DNA from: Planotetraspora kaengkrachanensis
Lineage (GTDB): Bacteria > Actinomycetota > Actinomycetes > Streptosporangiales > Streptosporangiaceae
Reading direction: 5' to 3'
NCBI RefSeq assembly: GCF_016862895.1
Contig: NZ_BONV01000003.1
Coordinates: 186,001-250,000, forward strand
DNA: 64,000 nucleotides
Position 1 is the first letter of the stretch. The number at the start of each line of letters is the position of its first letter. A model generated the notes under the pieces. The model was not told where the DNA came from. It made no database searches and was given only the letters and a program-made list of their open reading frames with translations. A program made the position numbers and the translations under genes. Below are positions 1 to 8,782 of this stretch, in pieces.

Positions 1-857
1 GTGTTGCCGTACGCCGAGTCGCCGAGCAGCACCACGCGGCCCCTGGCGTAGTGGTCCATCCGGACCTGGCTGATCGAGTCGAGGTAGAGGTCGTCCGCCT
101 CCCGCACCGCCTCGATGACGGCGGGGGTCCGCCAGCCCATGCCGGCGTAGGCGTCGGCGACGATCCGCTTCATCTCCTCGACGTCGTACCGGTCGTAGTC
201 GAGCCGCGGTGAGGCGAAGGCGAAGAACGCCGGGGCCGCGGGCCCTCCGACGGCGACCAGCCTGCCGGGTTCGTTGTACATCTTCGCGGTCTGCCCGAAG
301 TCCCGCCTGATGTCGGCCAGCGCGTAGTAGTAGCCGAGGAATCGGACATGGTCGGACTCGGGGCCGAACGCCAGGCGGCGCACGTTGGAATGGATGCCGT
401 CCGCGCCCACCACCAGGTCGAAGGTACGCGGTGCGCCGCGCTCGAACGTGACGTGCACACCACCCGCGGTCTCGGTGAGCGAGGTGATGGAGTCTCCGAA
501 GACGTACTCGCATCCGGCGGCGCGCGTCTTCTCGTACAGCAGCCGCGACAGTTCGCCGCGCGGTATCTCCAGCTCGCCGCCGCTGAACTCGCCGGGCATC
601 ACCGCCAGCGTGCGGTCGTCCGCGTCGACGATCTCCTGGTCGGTCCCGCCGGTCTGCAGGCGCCGTACGTCGTCCAGGATTCCCATGCGCTCAAGCACCG
701 TGAGGTGGGTCTCGCCCTTGAAGTCCACGGCCTGGCCGCCGAGGCGCGGGGCGGCGGCCTTCTCGACCACGGTCACGTTGAAGCCGTAGCGGTCGAGCCA
801 GAGGGCCAGTGCGGGGCCGCCGACGCCGGCGCCGGAGATCAGAATGTTGGTGTTCAT
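1..857 (-). CDS. FAD-dependent monooxygenase, PHBH type (3' end cut off)
   Basis: Predicted flavoprotein hydroxylase using NAD(P)H and O2 on an aromatic or polyketide-like substrate. The ATG is at 857 and the frame stays open to the window edge, so about 285 N-terminal residues are visible. An N-terminal Rossmann motif GAGVGGPALALW binds FAD, a central DLVVGADGIHS matches the family's DG motif, and VVLLGDSAY near the edge is the GD motif. These three in this order are diagnostic of the p-hydroxybenzoate hydroxylase fold. It lies 52 nt downstream of the AfsR-like regulator gene on the same strand, so the two may be co-transcribed. The substrate cannot be told; antibiotic-modifying and tailoring monooxygenases look alike here. 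Confidence 0.9.
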   Translation of the reverse strand, partial: MNTNILISGAGVGGPALALWLDRYGFNVTVVEKAAAPRLGGQAVDFKGETHLTVLERMGILDDVRRLQTGGTDQEIVDADDRTLAVMPGEFSGGELEIPRGELSRLLYEKTRAAGCEYVFGDSITSLTETAGGVHVTFERGAPRTFDLVVGADGIHSNVRRLAFGPESDHVRFLGYYYALADIRRDFGQTAKMYNEPGRLVAVGGPAAPAFFAFASPRLDYDRYDVEEMKRIVADAYAGMGWRTPAVIEAVREADDLYLDSISQVRMDHYARGRVVLLGDSAYGN

Positions 858-909
858 GTCTCCGAGGCTCGCGGCGGGCGCTGACAGTCCGGAGACAACC
901 CGCTGACGG

Positions 910-3900
910 TCACGACAGGGCTGTCAGCGCGGCGTCCCTGTCCAGCGCCGCGCCTGTGGCGAAGGCCGACGCGAACGAAGCGGATCCGATCACCTCCGTG
1001 GCGCCCGCGGCGATCCCGGCCACGTCGCGGTCGCCCGTGACGGCCATGCCGCGCAGCGCCACCGCCACTCCGAGCAGGAACGCCGCCCGCTCGGCAGAGC
1101 CTTCGAGCAGGGCCAGCCCGGCCTGCCCCTCGGCGACGTCGGCGAGATCCATCGCCGGCAGGCCGTGGGCCCGCGCGCGCACCTCGGCATGACGGAGCCT
1201 CGCCTCCTCGAGGTCGCCCTCGGCCTGCGCCAGCCGTCCCAGTCCTGACAGCGCGGCCAGCCTGATGCTGTCGCCGACGTACGTGCCGGGACCGACGCCG
1301 GCCATCGACTCCGTGTAACAGGTGCGGGCCTGCGCGTACTCGCCCCGGGTGCGGGCGAGGTCGCCCCGGCCGAGCGCGATCAGGGACAGGCGATGCGACC
1401 TGCCCGTTCTGCGCTCGAACTCGGCCGCGCGCCGCAGGTCGGCGTCGGCCGCGGCGAAGTCACCCTCACGCAGCAGCCCGCCCGCCCTCTGGCAGAGCAC
1501 GTCGACGACCTCGTCCAGCGCGCCGAGCTGTTCATGCAGGTCGAGGGCCTGCCCCCACAACCGTCTGGCCCTCGTCCAGTCCCCCCGCCAGCTGGAGATC
1601 GTCCCCAGCCACTCCAGCCCCTGCGCCGTGCCCCATCGCTCGCCCATCGGGCGGAAACCCTCCAGGGCCTCTTCCAGTTCCCGCTCGGCTTCGGCGACCC
1701 TGCCGTCGAGCAGGTGCATCGTCCCCTGCCCCAGCGACGCCATGGCCCGGCTCCACGGGTCGGCGCCGAACTGCCGCATCCGGGCCGAGCCCGGCTCCGG
1801 CGGCCCTGCGATCATCCCCCACATGACCGCCGCGAACGGGTGGCGCAGCTCCCGGTCCAGCGAGCGCATGATCTCCTCGGCCCGGGCCCACTGCGCGGGA
1901 GAGGCGTCCGGCACGGCCTGCAGCACGCACAGGACGTACTCCTCCTCCAGGCCCGGGGGCGGTGCGCCCTCGCCGAGCCGCCCGAGCAGGCCGAGTGCCG
2001 ACGAGGCGGCCTGCCCGCGCCGCCCGCTCAGCCACCAGTACGCCGACAGGGCGGCGACGAGTCGCAGCCCCGTCTCCGGGTCGGCCTGTACGGCATGGCG
2101 TAGCGCGGCCTCGAGGTTGCTGTGCTCCGCCGACAGCCGCGCCAGCCAGTCGAGCTGCTCGGCCCGCCGCAACCACGGGTCGGCGCGCCGGGCCAGGTCC
2201 AGGAAGCAGGCGGCGTGCGCGGCGCGCAGCCGCTCCTCCTCCCCTGCCTCCGACAGCCGCTCCGCGCAGAACAGACGGATCGTGTCGGACATCCGGTAGC
2301 GTCCGCCGCTCACCTCGACGAGGGACTTGTCCACCAGGTCGGCCAGCACCTCGGCGGGGCCGCAGACCCGTTCGACCGCCTCGATCGAGGCTCCTCCCGA
2401 GAAGACGGAGAACCGCCTGGCCATCGCCTGCTCGTCCGCGCTGAGCAGGCTCCAGCTCCACTCCACCACCGCGTGCAGGGTCCGGTGGCGCGCCGCCGCG
2501 GTGCGGTCGCCGCGTGAAAGCAGCGCGAACCGGCCGTGCTCCTTCAGGCGGGAGGCGATCTCCTCCACCGTGAACGACCGCACCCTCGCCGCGGCCAGTT
2601 CGATGGCCAGTGGCGACCCTTCGAGGGCCGCGCAGATCTCCACCGCCTCCGGGTGCATCGTGAAGCCCGGTCGCACGGCGCCCGCCCGATCCGCGAACAG
2701 CCGTACGGCGCCGTAGCCGAGCGCCGCACCGAGCTCCGTGCCCGGCGGCGGCACGGCCAGCGGCGGCAGGGGGACGAGCATCTCGCCGGTGAGCCCGAGC
2801 GGCTCGCGGCTGGTGGCCAGGACGGCCAGGCCCGGACAGTCGTCGAGCAACCGGCGCACGAGGACCGCCGCCGGTGCGATCACGTGCTCGCAGTTGTCGA
2901 CGACGAGCAGGAGCTCACGATCCGCCAGAGCGGCGGTGACCCGCTCGGCGGCGTCGCCGTGGCCGAGGTCCGGCGACCGCAGCCCGGTCTCCCGCAGTCC
3001 GAGCGCGCTCAGCACGGCCTGCGGGATCTGCGCGCCGTCGTCGAGCGGGGACAGGTCAACGAAACAGACGTCCTGCCCGCGGCGCCGGGCGGCCTCGACC
3101 GCCAGCCTGGTCTTGCCGGAGCCGCCGGGGCCGGTCACGGTGATCAGCCGGGCGTCCCGGAGGGCGTCGATCCGGTCCAGCTCCTCGTCCCTGCCGACGA
3201 AGCTGGTCAGCCGCGCGGGGAGCCCACGGCCCGTGGCCCGGCCGCGTGACGGTTCGCCGCGCAGGATCGCCACATGCAGGGCCGCCAGCTCGGGCGAGGG
3301 ATCGGCGCCGAGCTCCTCCGCGAGCAGCCGTCTCCCCTCGTCGAACACGGTCAGCGCCGCCGCCTGCCTGCCCTCGGCGTGCAGCGCCCGCATGAGCTGG
3401 CCGCGCAGCCGTTCGCGCAGCGGGTTGGCCGCCACCAGGTGCCGCAACTCGGCCGTCGAGGTGCCCTCTGGTAGGGCGAGCTCGGCCTCGACGAGGTCTT
3501 CCCGCGCCGCCAGCCGTACCTCCTCCAGGCGCGTCACCTGCGACGGAGCGAAAGGCGCGTCGGCCACGTCCGCCAGCGCGGGTCCTCGCCACAACGTCAG
3601 CGCGTCCCTCAGTGATCTCGCGGCATGCTCGTGGTGACCGGCGGTCAGGAGCCTGCGCCCGTCCCGGGCGAGCCGCTCGAAGCGATGGACGTCCACGTCG
3701 TCGGGGTCGACCGCGAGCCGGTAACCCGCGCCGTGGAACTCGATCAGGTCCGCGGGCAGCCTGCGGCGCAGGCGGGACACGTGGGCCTGGATCGCGTTGG
3801 CTGCTCCCGCCGGCGGGTCGTCGCCGTACTGGCCGTCGACCAGGCGCTCCACGCTGACGAGCCGCCCGGCGTCGAGCAGGAGCAGTGCGAGGAGGGCGCG

Positions 3901-3978
3901 CGGCCGCGGCCCGCCGACGGAGATCGGTTCCCCCTCGGACGTCCGGACCTCCAGCGGCCCCAGGATGCCGAACTGCAC
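910..3978 (-). CDS. AfsR/SARP-family transcriptional regulator with NB-ARC-like ATPase and TPR domains
   Basis: Large cytoplasmic activator of about 1022 residues. An N-terminal OmpR-like winged helix (roughly 1-90, FGILGPLEVR start) is followed by a bacterial transcriptional activation (BTAD) domain (about 95-240). Then comes a P-loop ATPase with Walker A GPGGSGKTRLA near 284 and Walker B LLLVVDNCEHV near 360, and a long helical TPR-like C-terminus. I chose the GTG at 3978 because the conserved QFGILGPLEVR starts directly after it; an upstream in-frame start at 4065 would add 29 residues of non-conserved sequence. Such proteins usually activate secondary-metabolite or stress genes. The adjacent same-strand monooxygenase is the obvious target. 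Which signal drives the ATPase is unknown. Confidence 0.93.
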   Translation of the reverse strand: MQFGILGPLEVRTSEGEPISVGGPRPRALLALLLLDAGRLVSVERLVDGQYGDDPPAGAANAIQAHVSRLRRRLPADLIEFHGAGYRLAVDPDDVDVHRFERLARDGRRLLTAGHHEHAARSLRDALTLWRGPALADVADAPFAPSQVTRLEEVRLAAREDLVEAELALPEGTSTAELRHLVAANPLRERLRGQLMRALHAEGRQAAALTVFDEGRRLLAEELGADPSPELAALHVAILRGEPSRGRATGRGLPARLTSFVGRDEELDRIDALRDARLITVTGPGGSGKTRLAVEAARRRGQDVCFVDLSPLDDGAQIPQAVLSALGLRETGLRSPDLGHGDAAERVTAALADRELLLVVDNCEHVIAPAAVLVRRLLDDCPGLAVLATSREPLGLTGEMLVPLPPLAVPPPGTELGAALGYGAVRLFADRAGAVRPGFTMHPEAVEICAALEGSPLAIELAAARVRSFTVEEIASRLKEHGRFALLSRGDRTAAARHRTLHAVVEWSWSLLSADEQAMARRFSVFSGGASIEAVERVCGPAEVLADLVDKSLVEVSGGRYRMSDTIRLFCAERLSEAGEEERLRAAHAACFLDLARRADPWLRRAEQLDWLARLSAEHSNLEAALRHAVQADPETGLRLVAALSAYWWLSGRRGQAASSALGLLGRLGEGAPPPGLEEEYVLCVLQAVPDASPAQWARAEEIMRSLDRELRHPFAAVMWGMIAGPPEPGSARMRQFGADPWSRAMASLGQGTMHLLDGRVAEAERELEEALEGFRPMGERWGTAQGLEWLGTISSWRGDWTRARRLWGQALDLHEQLGALDEVVDVLCQRAGGLLREGDFAAADADLRRAAEFERRTGRSHRLSLIALGRGDLARTRGEYAQARTCYTESMAGVGPGTYVGDSIRLAALSGLGRLAQAEGDLEEARLRHAEVRARAHGLPAMDLADVAEGQAGLALLEGSAERAAFLLGVAVALRGMAVTGDRDVAGIAAGATEVIGSASFASAFATGAALDRDAALTALS

Positions 3979-4044
3979 GAGACCGATTCTGACCCATGCG
4001 CGGCGGATCGCGGTGATCAGGCATGAGAGATACACAAGAGTTAT

Positions 4045-4064
4045 TGCACAATGATTGTTGTGCA
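4045..4064. promoter_or_regulatory. Perfect inverted repeat, probable ArsR operator
   Basis: TGCACAA-N6-TTGTGCA, two perfect 7-bp arms, lies 14 bp upstream of the ArsR gene start, in the 100-bp gap between it and the divergent AfsR-like gene. Position and symmetry fit an autoregulatory operator that could also affect the divergent gene. Binding is inferred only. Confidence 0.6.
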
Positions 4065-4078
4065 TTTAGGGTGACCGC

Positions 4079-4642
4079 ATGCCTGATCGCCCCATGCGTG
4101 AAATCCACGACTCGAAGGTGCTCGCCGCCATGTCGCATCCGCTGCGCCGGCGTCTGCTCGACGTCCTGCGCGTGGACGGCCCGTCGACGGCCTCGATGCT
4201 CGCCGACAGCACCGGGCAGGCCGTCGGGAACATCAGCCATCACCTGAAGGTGCTCGCGGCGAGCGAACTCGTCGAGGAGGCTCCCGAACTCGCGCGCGAC
4301 CGCCGGGAACGCTGGTGGCGCGTGGTGCCGGTCAGGACCGACTGGTCGCCGTCGGACTTCCCCGACGACCCCGTCGCCGAGGCGGCCGAGTCGCTGGTCC
4401 TCGAACGGCAGACCGCCATGGCGAGACAGTGGTTCGCCGAGCGTGACGGCTATCCGGAGCCGTGGCGGCGGGCGGCCTTCACCTCCGACCACTGGGCGCG
4501 GCTCTCGGTCGCGGAACTCGCCGAACTGGAGGAGACGATCCTCGGCCTGCTGACGTCGCTCGCCGACCGGGAGATCCCCGACGACGGGCAGGAGCGCACG
4601 ACCGTCTTCCTGACCGTGCGGGCCGTCCCGGGCAGGCCGTGA
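4079..4642 (+). CDS. ArsR-type winged-helix transcriptional regulator
   Basis: DNA-binding repressor-like protein of 187 residues. The first 80 residues form the ArsR winged helix: AAMSHPLRRRLLDVL, then a recognition-helix region ending in NISHHLKVLAASELV, then the wing with RRERWWRVV. The C-terminal 100 residues are a helical extension typical of the helix-turn-helix 20 group rather than metal-sensing ArsR proteins; no cysteine metal site is visible. An AGGG ribosome-binding site precedes the ATG, and a 20-bp palindrome sits just upstream. Its stop overlaps the GTG of the following MFS gene (GTGA), so it probably controls that exporter from the same transcript. Confidence 0.9.
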   Translation: MPDRPMREIHDSKVLAAMSHPLRRRLLDVLRVDGPSTASMLADSTGQAVGNISHHLKVLAASELVEEAPELARDRRERWWRVVPVRTDWSPSDFPDDPVAEAAESLVLERQTAMARQWFAERDGYPEPWRRAAFTSDHWARLSVAELAELEETILGLLTSLADREIPDDGQERTTVFLTVRAVPGRP

Positions 4643-5922
4643 CCGCGCCGACGCCGTCGGCTTCGGCGTCGGCTTCGCGGGGTGAACTGCTGCGCATGCG
4701 GGACTTCCGGCTGCTGTGGGCCGGCGAGACCACCAGCATGCTCGGCAGTTCGGTGGCGGGCGTGGCCCTGCCCCTGGTCGCGGTGGTGACGCTGCACGCG
4801 AGCACGTTCGCCGTCGGGCTGCTCACCGCTGCCGCCTGGCTCCCCTGGCTGCTGGTCGGGCTGCCCGCCGGAGCGTGGGTGGACCGCCTGCGGAAACGGC
4901 CGGTGATGCAGGCGTGCAACTCCGTCTCCATGGTGGTGTTCGCGAGCGTGCCGATCGCGGCCTGGCTGGGCGTGCTCACGATGACGCACCTTCTCGTGGC
5001 GGCCACCGTGGGCGGCGTCGCGAAGGTGTTCTTCACCCTCGCCTACCGGGCCTACCTGCCTGCCCTGGTCGGAGGCGAACGCCTGCTGGAGGCCAACACG
5101 AGGCTCCAGGGCAGCGAGTCGGCCGCGCAGATCGCCGGTCCCGGACTGGCCGGCCTGCTCGCTCAGGCCTTCGGCGCGGTCAGCGGCGTGCTCGCGGACG
5201 TGGTCGGCTTCGGCGTCGCCGTCCTCTGCCTGCGCTCCGTACGCACCAGGGAGGCGCTGCAGGACAGGACGGAGAAACGGCGACTGGTCGCGGAGATCCG
5301 CGACGGGCTGCTGTTCGTGACGCACGACCCCTACCTGCGCACGCTCACCACGTTCAGCGCGATGTCGAACATCGCGCTGATGGGCTTCAAGTCCATCCAG
5401 GTCGTGTACCTCTCCCGGCATCTCGGCGCGGAGCCGGGGCAGATCGGCGTCGTGCTGGCGCTGGCAGGGGCGGGCGGCCTGTTCGGCGCGGCGCTGGCCG
5501 GACGCGTCGCCGGACGGTTCGGGACGGCACGGGGATTCCTGCTCTGCGAGATGTTCGCCGCGCCGATGATGCTGCTCGGGCCGATCGCCGGCGGCGACCT
5601 CGGCCTGGTCCTGTTCGCCGCCGCGGGCGTGGGCTCCGACGCGGGCTTCGTCGCCTCGAACATCCTGACCGGCACGTTCCGCCAGCAGTACTGCCCCGCC
5701 GAGCTGTTCGGGCGGATCACCGCGAGCACGTCCGCGCTGAACTACGGGGCCGTCCCCCTCGGCGGGCTGCTCGGCGGGGTGCTCGGCGAGGCGATCGGCG
5801 TCCGGGAGACCCTGTGGCTGATGGCGTGCGCCCAGCTTCTCTCCGTCACCATCCTGCTGTTCGGCCCGATCCGCCGCCGCCGCGACTTCCCGCCTCCCCG
5901 CGGGTCAGGCGTCCCGGCGTAG
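4639..5922 (+). CDS. MFS transporter, probable drug/metabolite exporter
   Basis: Integral membrane permease of about 427 residues with roughly 12 hydrophobic segments. The N-terminal half carries the MFS loop 2-3 signature around AGAWVDRLRKRPV (motif A-like, G-x-x-D-R-x-x-R-R). The start is the GTG at 4639, which overlaps the ArsR stop codon by GTGA and implies translational coupling; an ATG at 4696 (MRDFRLLW) is the main alternative. The family expels drugs or metabolites by proton antiport. The regulator-exporter pairing suggests induction by the exported compound. Its last 18 bp overlap, tail to tail, the end of the doc-like gene on the other strand. Confidence 0.9.
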   Translation: MTAPTPSASASASRGELLRMRDFRLLWAGETTSMLGSSVAGVALPLVAVVTLHASTFAVGLLTAAAWLPWLLVGLPAGAWVDRLRKRPVMQACNSVSMVVFASVPIAAWLGVLTMTHLLVAATVGGVAKVFFTLAYRAYLPALVGGERLLEANTRLQGSESAAQIAGPGLAGLLAQAFGAVSGVLADVVGFGVAVLCLRSVRTREALQDRTEKRRLVAEIRDGLLFVTHDPYLRTLTTFSAMSNIALMGFKSIQVVYLSRHLGAEPGQIGVVLALAGAGGLFGAALAGRVAGRFGTARGFLLCEMFAAPMMLLGPIAGGDLGLVLFAAAGVGSDAGFVASNILTGTFRQQYCPAELFGRITASTSALNYGAVPLGGLLGGVLGEAIGVRETLWLMACAQLLSVTILLFGPIRRRRDFPPPRGSGVPA

Positions 5923-6285
5923 CCGGCGAAGCCGACGGGCCAGGTCGGGGATGTCGTCCAGTTCGCCCTTGGCCAGGGACATGACGACGCTCTCCGCCTC
6001 GTCCACATCCTCGTAGTCGAGAATCTCGCCGTTGTCTTCAAGAAACGCGACAGCAGCGGCCCACCCGAGTCGTTTGTTGCCGTCCACCAGGGGATGGCCG
6101 AGAACGATGCTGTGCATGAGAGCGGCCGCCTTCTCCCATAGGTCCGGGTACGCGTCCTCACCGAACACCGATGTTTGCGGGCGCAACACCGCCGCATGCA
6201 GCTGACCACCGTCGCGCAGGGCGACGGTCGGCAGAACGGCACCGGCCAGAGCGAGGATGTCGTCCGTCGTGGGAAAAGACGTCAT
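5905..6285 (-). CDS. Doc/Fic-family toxin of a type II toxin-antitoxin pair
   Basis: Death-on-curing toxin of 126 residues. The Fic-fold catalytic motif is HPLVDGNKR (H64 to R72), matching the Doc version with Asn-Lys-Arg instead of the GNGR of AMP-transferring Fic proteins. Doc enzymes phosphorylate EF-Tu and stop translation; that activity is assumed by family. The gene start overlaps the antitoxin stop by ATGA. All core residues are present, so the toxin looks intact. Its 3' end overlaps the MFS gene by 18 bp in the opposite direction. Confidence 0.9.
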   Translation of the reverse strand: MTSFPTTDDILALAGAVLPTVALRDGGQLHAAVLRPQTSVFGEDAYPDLWEKAAALMHSIVLGHPLVDGNKRLGWAAAVAFLEDNGEILDYEDVDEAESVVMSLAKGELDDIPDLARRLRRLRRDA

Positions 6286-6485
6286 CGGGCGAGACGATCC
6301 AGCAGTTCCCGATCGCGTTGCGCGATCTTCCTGCCCATCGACTCGTAGCGTTCACGTCGGCGCCGGGCGATGTACTCCTCGATCGCGACGACCATCGCGG
6401 AATTGACGCTCTGTGCATCACCACCGGCGATCTGCTTGATCTGCTCGTAGGTCTCGTCCGGGAGCCGCAGTCGGGTCTCAGCCAT
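6282..6485 (-). CDS. Ribbon-helix-helix antitoxin partner of the Doc toxin
   Basis: Small 67-residue protein. The N-terminal TRLRLPDETYEQIKQIA reads as the beta strand and first helix of a ribbon-helix-helix (Arc/CopG-like) DNA-binding domain. It is followed by a second helix and a strongly basic, charged tail that would wrap the toxin. It is not a Phd-type fold, the usual partner of Doc in phage P1, but RHH-Doc pairs are common in actinobacteria. It is first in a two-gene operon, overlaps the toxin by ATGA, and is preceded by two direct repeats that probably serve as its own operator. Confidence 0.87.
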   Translation of the reverse strand: MAETRLRLPDETYEQIKQIAGGDAQSVNSAMVVAIEEYIARRRRERYESMGRKIAQRDRELLDRLAR

Positions 6486-6493
6486 AATTCAGA

Positions 6494-6517
6494 CGGTACC
6501 ACTTTCCGGTACCACTT
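6494..6517 (-). promoter_or_regulatory. Two 11-bp direct repeats, probable antitoxin operator
   Basis: CGGTACCACTT occurs twice with a 13-bp period (6494-6504 and 6507-6517), and each copy contains the palindrome GGTACC. The block ends 8 bp before the antitoxin start. Tandem short sites are the usual binding pattern of RHH dimers, so autoregulation is likely. No clear -35/-10 pair could be assigned. Confidence 0.6.
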
Positions 6518-6649
6518 CTTGACCCCATCCCTGTGGACTACCGAAATAGACCGTCGCGAGCGTTGATCCTGGCGGCCGGAGGGGAGCCTGCGGCGACGAC
6601 AAAGCGATGTACCGCGGAGGCCAGCAGGACTTGATCTGTCCGACGCGGC

Positions 6650-8782
6650 CTAGTCTTCCGCGGCCTCGATGGCGGCGACGACCGCGTCCGCTGTGAGCGG
6701 GAGGTCGCGGACGCGCACCCCGATGGCCGCGGCGACCGCGTTGGCGATGGCCGCGGCGGTCGGGCCCTGGGCCGCCTCTCCCGCTCCGAGCGAGGGGGTG
6801 CCCGGCGTCTCCACGATCTCCACGGAGACCTCGGGCGCCTCGCTGAACCGCAGGATCGGATAGCTCTCCCAGTCGTCGCTGGTGATCCGGCGCCGGTCGA
6901 AGCGCACCCGCTCCTTCAGCGTCCAGCTCGCCGCCTGGGTGGCGCCGCCCTCGATCTGGTTGCGCACGCCGTCCGGATTGACGACCCTGCCGACGTCGAC
7001 GGCGATGGTCAGGCGGCGGAGCCGGATGTCGCTCTCCGCCTCCACCTCGGCGACCACCGCGCAGTAGGCGCCCTTGTCCTTGTAGCGGGCGAAGCCGAGG
7101 CCGAGGCCCACCCCCTCCTCCGCCGGGTTCCCCCAGCCGGCCGACCGGGCGGCGGCCTCGAGGACGCTCCGCCCCCGGGCGTCGCCGAGATGCCTGAGCC
7201 GGTACTCGAGCGGGTCGGCTCCAGTGGCCAGGGCGAGCTCGTCCATGAACGACTCGATCGCGAACACGTTCATGTACGCGCCCAGTGCGCGCATCGCCGA
7301 GGTGCGGATGGGCGTCTCGAGCAGCCGGTGGCCGGTGACGCCGCGGTCGGGGAAGTCGTAGATCGGCACTCCGTTGCGCACCGTGCCCGCGCCGACGACC
7401 GCCGGAGGGTCGCCCGGCGCCGGATAACTCCAGGGCCGTTCGAGGTGGGCGCCCGCGAGCAGGCCGGGCACCCCGAGATAACCGGGCCGGCTGGTGTGTC
7501 CCTGGCTCCACACGTCGTACCGCCAGGACGACACCGATCCCGACTCGCCGACGACCGCCCGCACGTCGGCGGTCATGGCTGACGCGAGCGGCGACCAGGC
7601 GAGCTCGTCCTGCCTGCTCCACTGGACCTGCACGGGCAGCCCGGGCACGTCGCGGGCCAGCAGGACGGCGTCGAACGCCGCGTCGTCGGCGCCGTTGTGG
7701 CCGTAGCAGCCGGCGTTCTCCGCGTGCTCGACCTCGATGCGTTCCGCGTCCATGTCCAGCGCCTGGGCGATCGCGGCGCGCAGACCGTGGATGCCCTGGC
7801 TGTGGCTCCAGACGGACAGGGTCCCGTCGTCGTTCCAGCGGGCGATCCCGCAGCTCGGCGCCATCGACCCGTGAGCGAGAAAGGGCCTGCTGTACGTCGC
7901 CCTGATCGTGCGGCCTTCGGGCTCGGGTCCCTCGGGGGTCAGCACCTCGATGGTCTCGTGCGGCCCGGAGCGCAGGAACGCGGACAGGTCGTCCTCGTCG
8001 GGCAGCGAATCGGACTCCTCCCACGTCGTGGCGTCGCGGAGAACCTGCACGGCTCTCATCGCCTCGGCCTCGTCCGCGCCCACCACTCCGATGAACGAGC
8101 CGTCCCTGACCAGTCGCACGTCCAGGTCCGCGAGCCGGCTCTCGTCGACGCGCAGCAGCCTCGCCCCAGGCGACGGCGGGCGCAGAACCCGCCCGGACAG
8201 CTGACCCGGCAGAGCGAGGTCGTGGATGTAACGGGGGCGACCGGCGATCTTGTCGGGCAGGTCCAGTCGGGCGGCGCTCATGCCGACGAGGACCGAGCGG
8301 TCGCCGCTGGTGAGCGGCCCGCCGGGATCGGCGGCGACGTCGAGGTCGACCACGCCGGCCAGCTCGCCGTACGACACGGCACGCTCGCCGCAGCTGAACA
8401 AACCCTGCCGTACGGTCACCAGGTCGGGGTCGACGTCCCAGCGCCTGGCCGCCTCGGCGGTGAACCTCGCCCGCACCTGCGCGCACGCCGCCCGTACGGC
8501 GGGCCCCGAGTGGATGATCGACATGCTTCCGGAGGTCTGGCCCTCGTTCGGGCCGTGCGCGGTGTTGGCCGGCGGCATCCGGACCTGCTCAAGATCGACG
8601 CCGAGCTCCTCGGCGGCGATCTGCGCGAGGGCGGTGAGGATGCCCTGGCCGAGCTCGACCTTCCCGACGCGCACGTCGATCGTCCCACCGGAGTGGACCG
8701 TCACCCAGCGCGAAAGGACGGGGTTGGCCGCAAGGTCCTTAGGGAGCGCGGGCGCCGCGACGATCTCTCGCTGGACGGTCAT
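6650..8782 (-). CDS. Molybdopterin-binding large subunit of a xanthine dehydrogenase-family hydroxylase
   Basis: Catalytic subunit of 710 residues binding the molybdenum cofactor. It starts with a conserved substrate/Moco region (DVRVGKVELGQGILTALAQ near residue 40), carries the family's QTSGS-type loop soon after, and ends with the GAGEAAQGPTAAAIANAV segment containing the conserved catalytic Glu. Its partner is the [2Fe-2S] protein encoded immediately upstream with an ATGA overlap. There is no FAD-subunit gene beside it, so the enzyme resembles two-subunit IorAB/nicotinate dehydrogenase or aldehyde dehydrogenase types that pass electrons to a cytochrome or another acceptor. The substrate is unknown. 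It is the last gene of the VOC-GntR-FeS-Mo operon. Confidence 0.92.
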   Translation of the reverse strand: MTVQREIVAAPALPKDLAANPVLSRWVTVHSGGTIDVRVGKVELGQGILTALAQIAAEELGVDLEQVRMPPANTAHGPNEGQTSGSMSIIHSGPAVRAACAQVRARFTAEAARRWDVDPDLVTVRQGLFSCGERAVSYGELAGVVDLDVAADPGGPLTSGDRSVLVGMSAARLDLPDKIAGRPRYIHDLALPGQLSGRVLRPPSPGARLLRVDESRLADLDVRLVRDGSFIGVVGADEAEAMRAVQVLRDATTWEESDSLPDEDDLSAFLRSGPHETIEVLTPEGPEPEGRTIRATYSRPFLAHGSMAPSCGIARWNDDGTLSVWSHSQGIHGLRAAIAQALDMDAERIEVEHAENAGCYGHNGADDAAFDAVLLARDVPGLPVQVQWSRQDELAWSPLASAMTADVRAVVGESGSVSSWRYDVWSQGHTSRPGYLGVPGLLAGAHLERPWSYPAPGDPPAVVGAGTVRNGVPIYDFPDRGVTGHRLLETPIRTSAMRALGAYMNVFAIESFMDELALATGADPLEYRLRHLGDARGRSVLEAAARSAGWGNPAEEGVGLGLGFARYKDKGAYCAVVAEVEAESDIRLRRLTIAVDVGRVVNPDGVRNQIEGGATQAASWTLKERVRFDRRRITSDDWESYPILRFSEAPEVSVEIVETPGTPSLGAGEAAQGPTAAAIANAVAAAIGVRVRDLPLTADAVVAAIEAAED

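Noticed and set aside
910-4065. AfsR-like gene starting at 4065
   Set aside because: The extra 29 residues include non-conserved hydrophobic sequence and cross the ArsR operator palindrome; the GTG at 3978 matches the family start.
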